Below are positions 57,850-64,000 of a DNA stretch of 64,000 nt, in pieces. The notes under the pieces were generated by a model that had not been told where the DNA came from, did not search any database, and was given only the letters and a program-made list of their open reading frames with translations. Within the stretch, counting starts at the first letter, position 1. The number at the start of each line of letters is the position of its first letter. The stretch covers positions 248,001 to 312,000 of the forward strand of contig NZ_FNFN01000006.1 in assembly GCF_900101045.1 (NCBI RefSeq). The letters run 5' to 3'. Source of the stretch: Nocardioides sp. YR527. Its GTDB lineage: Bacteria; Actinomycetota; Actinomycetes; Propionibacteriales; Nocardioidaceae. The translations under genes and the position numbers were made by a program.

Positions 57850-59150
57850 CCGAGCTCCTTCAGTGCGTGCGTGAACAGGGTGGCCGGGTCGCGACCGTCG
57901 GCCAGCCGACCGTCCTCGGCGACCATGCGCCCGCCGACCACGACGCGGCGTACGTCGGTGGAGGTTGCCGCCAGGGCGAGCTGGCCGAGGGCGGCTCCGG
58001 CGGTGCGTACGGACTCGGGGTCGATCTCCACCAGGTCGGCGCAGGCGCCGATCCGGAGGCCGCCCGGGAGGCCACAGGCGGCGTAGCCGGCGCTCGCGCG
58101 GGCGGTCTCGAGGTCGGCGGGGGAGAAGCGACCGCGCTGTCGGCTGCGGAGCCGTTCGCCGGCCTCCAGGCCGCGCACCTCGAGCCAGGGGTCGATGACC
58201 GCGTTCTGGTCGGATCCGAGGGCGATCCGTACGCCGGCGTCGGCGAGCTCCCGGGCCGGTCCGATGCCGTCACCGAGGTCGGCCTCGGTGGTCGGGCACA
58301 TCACCACCCCGGCACCGCTGTCCGCGATGAGGGCGATGTCGGCGTCTGTCAGATGGGTGGCGTGGACCAGCCAGGTCCTCGGGGTGAGGGCGCCGGCGTC
58401 GGCGAGAACCTGCGTAGGCGTCCGCCCGTACGCCGCGAGCGACTGCTCGTTCTCCGCGGGCTGCTCGGAGAGATGGGCGTGCAGGGGCACATCGGGCGGG
58501 AGGTCGGCGGCGACCTGAGCGATGTCGTCGGGCGAGGCGGCTCGTACCGAATGGATCGCGGCGCCGATGGTGACCGGGCCGTCTCCCGCCCGGAGGTCGC
58601 GCCAGCGACCCAGCCACCCAGCTGCCGAGCCGTCGCCGAAGCGGCGCTGTTCGGGGAGGAGCGGCCGGCCGGGGGCGCTGGTCAGGTAGAGGGTGTCGAG
58701 CAGGGTCAGCCGGATGCCGACGCTGGCGGCTGCCCTGGCCAGCGCTGTGCCGAACGCGTTGGGATCCTCGTAGGGCGTCCCGTCGGGGCGGTGGTGGACG
58801 TAGTGGAACTCCGCGACGGTCGTCCAGCCGGTCACCAGCATCTCGGCGAAGACCGCCTCGGCCAGGCGCTCGTAGGAGTCGGGGGTGAGGCGGTCGGCGA
58901 CGGCGTACATCTGCTCGCGCCAGCGCCAGAAGTCACCTCCCTGATCGTGCGTCCGGCCGCGAAGTGCGCGGTGGAACGCGTGGGAGTGGGCGTTGCCGGA
59001 GCCGGCGAGCACGGTGCCGAGGCGGAGGTCGGCGGGCTCGGCGCTCCCGCCCGGGGTGATCGCGGTGATCCGGCCCTCGGCCACGTCGATCACGACGTCG
59101 GTGAGCTCGCGACCCTCGACCAGAGCCCGCTCGGCATGGATCCGGGTCAT
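57846..59150 (-). CDS. hutF: formimidoylglutamate deiminase
   Basis: A 434-residue amidohydrolase. Metal ligands are in GSGNAHSHAFHRALRGR (near residue 55), the TEXXXXH-like AEFHYVHH, and LPLHAHLSEQPAENE. It converts N-formimino-L-glutamate to N-formyl-L-glutamate and ammonia, the alternative to formiminoglutamase. This commits the pathway to a deformylase step, for which the adjacent M20 enzyme is the candidate. It overlaps both neighbours by 4 bp. Confidence 0.92.
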   Translation of the reverse strand: MTRIHAERALVEGRELTDVVIDVAEGRITAITPGGSAEPADLRLGTVLAGSGNAHSHAFHRALRGRTHDQGGDFWRWREQMYAVADRLTPDSYERLAEAVFAEMLVTGWTTVAEFHYVHHRPDGTPYEDPNAFGTALARAAASVGIRLTLLDTLYLTSAPGRPLLPEQRRFGDGSAAGWLGRWRDLRAGDGPVTIGAAIHSVRAASPDDIAQVAADLPPDVPLHAHLSEQPAENEQSLAAYGRTPTQVLADAGALTPRTWLVHATHLTDADIALIADSGAGVVMCPTTEADLGDGIGPARELADAGVRIALGSDQNAVIDPWLEVRGLEAGERLRSRQRGRFSPADLETARASAGYAACGLPGGLRIGACADLVEIDPESVRTAGAALGQLALAATSTDVRRVVVGGRMVAEDGRLADGRDPATLFTHALKELG

Positions 59151-60373
59151 CCGCGGGGCTCGCTCGCCAGCAGTCGGACGACCTCGGTCAGCGCCTTCGT
59201 CCCGGCGCGGCAGTCCTCGTCGGTGGCGGTCTCGTAGGGGGAGTGGGAGACGCCGGTGGGGTTGCGGGTGAACAGCATCGCGGTGGGGATCTCGGCGGCG
59301 AGGATGCCGGCGTCGTGGCCGGCGCCGGTGGCGAGCACGGGGACCCCGCCCAGTGCGCCGAGGAGGCGTTGTTGCAGGTCAGGGTCGAAGTCGACGGTGG
59401 AGACGTAGGACTCCTCGGTCACCTCCAGGGTGCAACCGTGCTCCTGCGCGGCCGCGTGGGACGCCTTCAGGATCTCCTCGAGGAGGGTTCGGGTCTGCGG
59501 GTCGGTGTCGCCGCGTACGTCGAGCCAGGCATCCACCCGGGAGGCGATGACGTTCGTGCCGCCCGGGATCGGCACGAGGCGGCCGATCGTGGCCCGGGCG
59601 GAGTCGGCGCCGTCGTGGACCGACGCGATGCGCTGGGCGGCCAGGACCGCGGCGGCCATCGCGGCGACCGGGTCGCGACGGTCCCGCATCCGGGTCGCCC
59701 CGGCGTGGTTGCCCTCGCCGGAGAAGACCAGCTTCCAGCGTCCGTGGGCCAGGATCGAGGAGGCCACCGCGACCGGCGCATCGAGGTCGGCGAGCCCGAT
59801 GCCCTGCTCGACGTGGAGCTCGACGAACGCTGCCAGGCTCGCCAGCCGCTCCTCGTCGCGGCCGAGCCCGGCCGGGTCGATCCCGTCGGCGCGGCAGGCC
59901 TCGGCGTACGTCACCCCGGCCTCGTCGACCAGCGCAGCCACCTTCGAGCCGGGGAGCGCTCCGGTCATCAGCTTCGACCCGAGGCACGCGATGCCGAACC
60001 GGGATCCCTCCTCCTCGCCGAACGCGGCGACCGTCACCGGACGGGCCGGCACGAAGCCCTCCGCCATCAGCGCCGAGACGGCGGCGAGGGAGGAGGCGAC
60101 GCCGAGCGGGCCGTCGTAGGCGCCCCCGCCCGGCACCGAGTCGAGGTGGGACCCGATCGCGATCGCCCCGTCCGCGCGCGGACCCCAGTGGGCCCAGATG
60201 TTGCCGTTGCGGTCGGTCTCGACCTCGAGCCCAAGGCCTGCGGACGTACGCCGGAACCACTCGCGCAGCTCCAGCTCGGCCGGCTCGTAGACATGCCGGG
60301 AGTAGCCGCCGCGAACAGGGTCGCGGCCGATCTCGGCGATCTCGTCGAGCAGGGTGACGACGTCGAGTGTCAT
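59147..60373 (-). CDS. M20-family amidohydrolase (allantoate amidohydrolase/carbamoylase type), candidate N-formylglutamate deformylase
   Basis: A 408-residue binuclear metallo-amidohydrolase. Ligands: IGSHLDSVPGGGAYDGPLGV (His, Asp), FGEEEGSRFGIACLGS (Glu pair), VELHVEQGIGL (His) and the C-terminal TGAGHDAGIL/NPTGVSHSP (His). An inserted dimerisation domain with GNHAGATRMRDRRDP covers residues 205-320. By sequence it is closest to allantoate amidohydrolases or N-carbamoylases. Position between hutU and hutF, with 4-bp overlap to hutF and no HutG in the cluster, suggests it releases formate from N-formyl-L-glutamate (inference). Confidence 0.8.
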   Translation of the reverse strand: MTLDVVTLLDEIAEIGRDPVRGGYSRHVYEPAELELREWFRRTSAGLGLEVETDRNGNIWAHWGPRADGAIAIGSHLDSVPGGGAYDGPLGVASSLAAVSALMAEGFVPARPVTVAAFGEEEGSRFGIACLGSKLMTGALPGSKVAALVDEAGVTYAEACRADGIDPAGLGRDEERLASLAAFVELHVEQGIGLADLDAPVAVASSILAHGRWKLVFSGEGNHAGATRMRDRRDPVAAMAAAVLAAQRIASVHDGADSARATIGRLVPIPGGTNVIASRVDAWLDVRGDTDPQTRTLLEEILKASHAAAQEHGCTLEVTEESYVSTVDFDPDLQQRLLGALGGVPVLATGAGHDAGILAAEIPTAMLFTRNPTGVSHSPYETATDEDCRAGTKALTEVVRLLASEPRG

Positions 60374-60407
60374 TCAGGTCCTTGATTAAGGTCGTTCAGA
60401 GAGGGAG

Positions 60408-60494
60408 CCGTGTTGGTCTCGACACGCCTCCGCCTTGCGGTTCCGGCGGCTCGACCAGCGGTTCTGCTGGTCGAGCGTGTCGAGACCAACACGG
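60408..60494. repeat. nested palindromic repeat between hutU and the M20 gene
   Basis: CCGTGTTGGTCTCGACACGC (60408-60427) pairs exactly with 60475-60494. Inside it GCTCGACCAGC (60449-60459) pairs with GCTGGTCGAGC (60466-60476). The result is a long, forked hairpin in the operon. A partial copy lies in the gene at 50704-51606. Confidence 0.75.
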
Positions 60495-60507
60495 TCATCT
60501 GCCGAGG

Positions 60508-62172
<1,665 letters not shown>

Positions 62173-62247
62173 CTCACCTCATCGCGGGACCGGGCGTAAG
62201 ACCGGCCCGGCGAAAAGCTCGTTCTGTGCGGGGGTGTCGGTGCATTT

Positions 62248-62326
62248 TCCCGCCATGGCGGGATTCTGTCGCGGGATCTACGGTCCGTACGGCGCCACTT
62301 TCCCGCCATGGCGGGGAAATGGCGCC
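62248..62326. repeat. two palindromes with core TTCCCGCCATGGCGGG between hutH and hutU
   Basis: TCCCGCCATGGCGGGA (62248-62263) is a perfect 16-nt palindrome. The same core recurs at 62301-62316, extended by outer arms GGCGCC (62291-62296) and GGCGCC (62321-62326) into a longer imperfect hairpin. The gap 62173-62333 holds no gene. Confidence 0.65.
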
Positions 62327-62333
62327 GCCGCGG

Positions 62334-63875
62334 TCAGCGGATGTCGGCGAGGGTGCGCGCCTTGTCCAGGAGCGCGCCGGTGGCGACGAGGTCCACGACC
62401 GCCTTGATGTCGGGCGCCAGGAACCGGTCCGGGCCCGGGGGCGGGACCAGCTCGCGGACCTGCGCGACCAGCGCGGCACCGACGGCGCCGGGACGCTCGG
62501 GGGCGCGCATGTCGATCGCGCGGGCGGCGGTAAGGATCTCGATGGCGACGACCTGCCGAGCCCCGAAGATCGTGCGGCGCAGCTTGCGGGCGGCGTTCCA
62601 GCCCATCGAGACGTGGTCCTCCTGCATCGCGGAGGTGGGGATGGAATCGACAGAGGCCGGGACCGCGAGGCGCTTGAGGTCGGAGACGATTCCGGCCTGC
62701 GTGTACTGCGCGATCATGTGCCCGGAGTCGACGCCGGGGTCGTGGGCGAGGAACGGCGACAGCCCGTGGTTGCGCGACTTGTCGAGGAAGCGGTCGGTGC
62801 GGCGTTCCGAGATCGAGGCGAGGTCGGCGGTGGCGATGGCCAGGAAGTCGAGTACGTAGCCGATCGGTGCGCCGTGGAAGTTGCCGTTGGACTCGACCCG
62901 GCCGTCGAGGGTGACCACCGGGTTGTCGACCGCGCTGGCGAGCTCGACCTCGGCCACCCGGGCGGCGTGGGCCATGGTGTCGCGCACCGCGCCGTGGACC
63001 TGGGGCGCGCAGCGCAGCGAGTAGGCGTCCTGCACCCGGGTGAACCCGGTGCCGCGGTGATCGGCGACGATGCCGCTGCCCGCGAGGACCGCGCGGATGT
63101 TGGCCGCCGAGGTCGCCTGCCCGGCGTGCGGACGCAGCTCCTGCAGATCGGAGGCGAACACGCTGTCGGTGCCCTGAAGCCCCTCGATGCTGAGCGCTCC
63201 GGCGATGTCGGCGGTGGCCACCAGCTCGTCGAGGTCGGCCAGGGCCAGGATCAGCATCGCCAGCATCCCGTCGGTGCCGTTGATCAGCGCCAGGCCCTCC
63301 TTCTCGCGCAGCGCGACCGGGGCGATCCCGGCGGCCGCCAGTGCGTCGGCCGCGGGCACCAGGTCACCGGAGGCGTTGCGTACGTCGCCCTCGCCCATCG
63401 CCGCGAGCGCGCAGTGGGCCAGCGGGGCCAGGTCGCCGGAGCAGCCGAGCGAGCCGTACTCACCGATCACCGGGGTGATCTGGGCGTTCAGGAGCGCCGC
63501 GTAGGTCTGGGCGACCTCGGGGCGTACGCCCGTCCGTCCCGTGGCGAGGGTCGAGAGACGCAGCAGCATGAGGCCGCGTACGACCTCCTTCTCGATCTCC
63601 GCGCCCGAGGAGGCCGCGTGCGAACGGACCAGCGAGGCCTGCAGCTGCGCGCGGTGCTCGGGCGGGATCGAGGTGTTGGCCAGAGCGCCGAAACCGGTCG
63701 AGATGCCGTAGTGGGGGCGGGTGTCGTGAGCCAGGGACTCGATGAGCTCGCGGCTCGTGGCCATCGCGGTCAGCGACTCGTCGGTCAGGGTGATGGGGGT
63801 GTTGTGACGGGCGACTGCGACCACCTGATCGAAGGTGAGGGCGCCGACCCCGACGGGAACCGTGGTGTTGGTCAT
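62334..63875 (-). CDS. hutH: histidine ammonia-lyase
   Basis: A 513-residue enzyme that deaminates histidine to urocanate, the first step of the pathway. The MIO cofactor region is GEYGSLGCSGDLAPLAHCAL (near residue 140), with Cys-Ser-Gly in place of the usual Ala-Ser-Gly triad. The tyrosine loop near the N-terminus is HYGISTGFGALANTSI. The substrate region has DNPVVTLDGRVESNGNFHGAP and QEDHVSMGWNAARKLR. It is first in the hut operon. Confidence 0.94.
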   Translation of the reverse strand: MTNTTVPVGVGALTFDQVVAVARHNTPITLTDESLTAMATSRELIESLAHDTRPHYGISTGFGALANTSIPPEHRAQLQASLVRSHAASSGAEIEKEVVRGLMLLRLSTLATGRTGVRPEVAQTYAALLNAQITPVIGEYGSLGCSGDLAPLAHCALAAMGEGDVRNASGDLVPAADALAAAGIAPVALREKEGLALINGTDGMLAMLILALADLDELVATADIAGALSIEGLQGTDSVFASDLQELRPHAGQATSAANIRAVLAGSGIVADHRGTGFTRVQDAYSLRCAPQVHGAVRDTMAHAARVAEVELASAVDNPVVTLDGRVESNGNFHGAPIGYVLDFLAIATADLASISERRTDRFLDKSRNHGLSPFLAHDPGVDSGHMIAQYTQAGIVSDLKRLAVPASVDSIPTSAMQEDHVSMGWNAARKLRRTIFGARQVVAIEILTAARAIDMRAPERPGAVGAALVAQVRELVPPPGPDRFLAPDIKAVVDLVATGALLDKARTLADIR

Positions 63876-63898
63876 GATCAGAGTGGATCACATCACAT

Positions 63899-64000
63899 TC
63901 ACGCGGGTGCGCACAGGCCGTTCTCGGCGGCGTCCTTCTCCTGGTCCTCGGGGCTCACCGAGTCGGCCGGCACCTCGGCCGGTGAGGCGCTGACCTCGGG
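63899..64000 (-). CDS. C-terminal end of an unidentified protein (partial)
   Basis: On the minus strand a frame enters at 64000 and ends TGA at 63901-63899, with 33 residues rich in Ala, Glu and Ser (SPAEVPADSVSPEDQEKDAA, then ENGLCAPA). It reads away from hutH's start in the same direction, so it would be an upstream neighbour. Too little is visible to assign it; the composition suits a disordered tail. Confidence 0.4.
   Translation of the reverse strand, partial: PEVSASPAEVPADSVSPEDQEKDAAENGLCAPA

Overview
The window is about 64 kb of very GC-rich DNA, densely coding with short gaps and many 1-4 bp start/stop overlaps. It is chromosomal DNA of an actinobacterium. Leaderless genes, a DtxR/IdeR-type iron box, a deazaflavin-type (F420) nitroreductase, BioYMN, a Cys-Ser-Gly histidase and the ilvBNC order all fit. 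My best guess is a Nocardioides-like member of the Nocardioidaceae; the genus is inference.

Layout. 1-3,100: ECF transporter S component with the tail of its ATPase, an alpha/beta hydrolase and an RhtA-like exporter. 3,100-9,850: a GH65 phosphorylase-type enzyme with a HAD phosphatase, a BNR-repeat protein, a CapA lipoprotein and an M28 peptidase lipoprotein. 9,900-20,100: ilvD and housekeeping or accessory enzymes (PPOX, MFS, GNAT, SHOCT, VOC, UbiB kinase, S9 peptidase, DDN-like reductase). 20,230-23,880: ilvBNC behind a leader-peptide attenuator. 23,900-30,560: an ABC exporter, a FrnE-like DsbA and iron-regulated efeUOB. 31,350-37,370: leuB, ilvE, a Ser/Thr kinase and cimA, with leader-peptide attenuators ahead of leuB and cimA. 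37,430-46,275: flavin reductase, a VOC-GNAT fusion, amidase, the biotin ECF transporter bioYMN with a divergent TetR regulator, a pentapeptide protein, a PhaC-like hydrolase, and a GNAT/TetR pair. 46,276-50,700: a lower-GC islet with a nonsense-broken HIRAN gene, a tandem-repeat small protein coupled to an XRE-TPR regulator, a TetR regulator, a lipoprotein and a DUF2750 protein. 50,700-55,600: a 3-methyladenine-glycosylase-like protein, FAH-family hydrolase, gltX, a CPBP protease, and tRNA-Gln and two tRNA-Glu genes. 56,100-63,900: a complete histidine-utilisation operon hutH-hutU-M20-hutF-hutI read leftward, with a convergent XRE-cupin regulator.

How the genes work together. ilvD, ilvBNC, leuB, ilvE and cimA cover most of branched-chain amino acid synthesis, with a citramalate route to isoleucine. 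Three of these units carry short peptides rich in Ile/Leu/Val followed by a terminator, which points to ribosome-mediated attenuation. The hut genes take histidine to glutamate by the formylglutamate branch, with an M20 amidohydrolase where HutG would be expected. EfeUOB and BioYMN supply iron and biotin, and each has a recognisable operator.

The most unusual feature is non-coding. Two intergenic arrays (33,936-34,051 and 40,458-40,677) are built of contiguous 21-bp units that point head-to-head at a central palindrome. Other palindromic elements lie between genes, and part of one lies inside a coding sequence.
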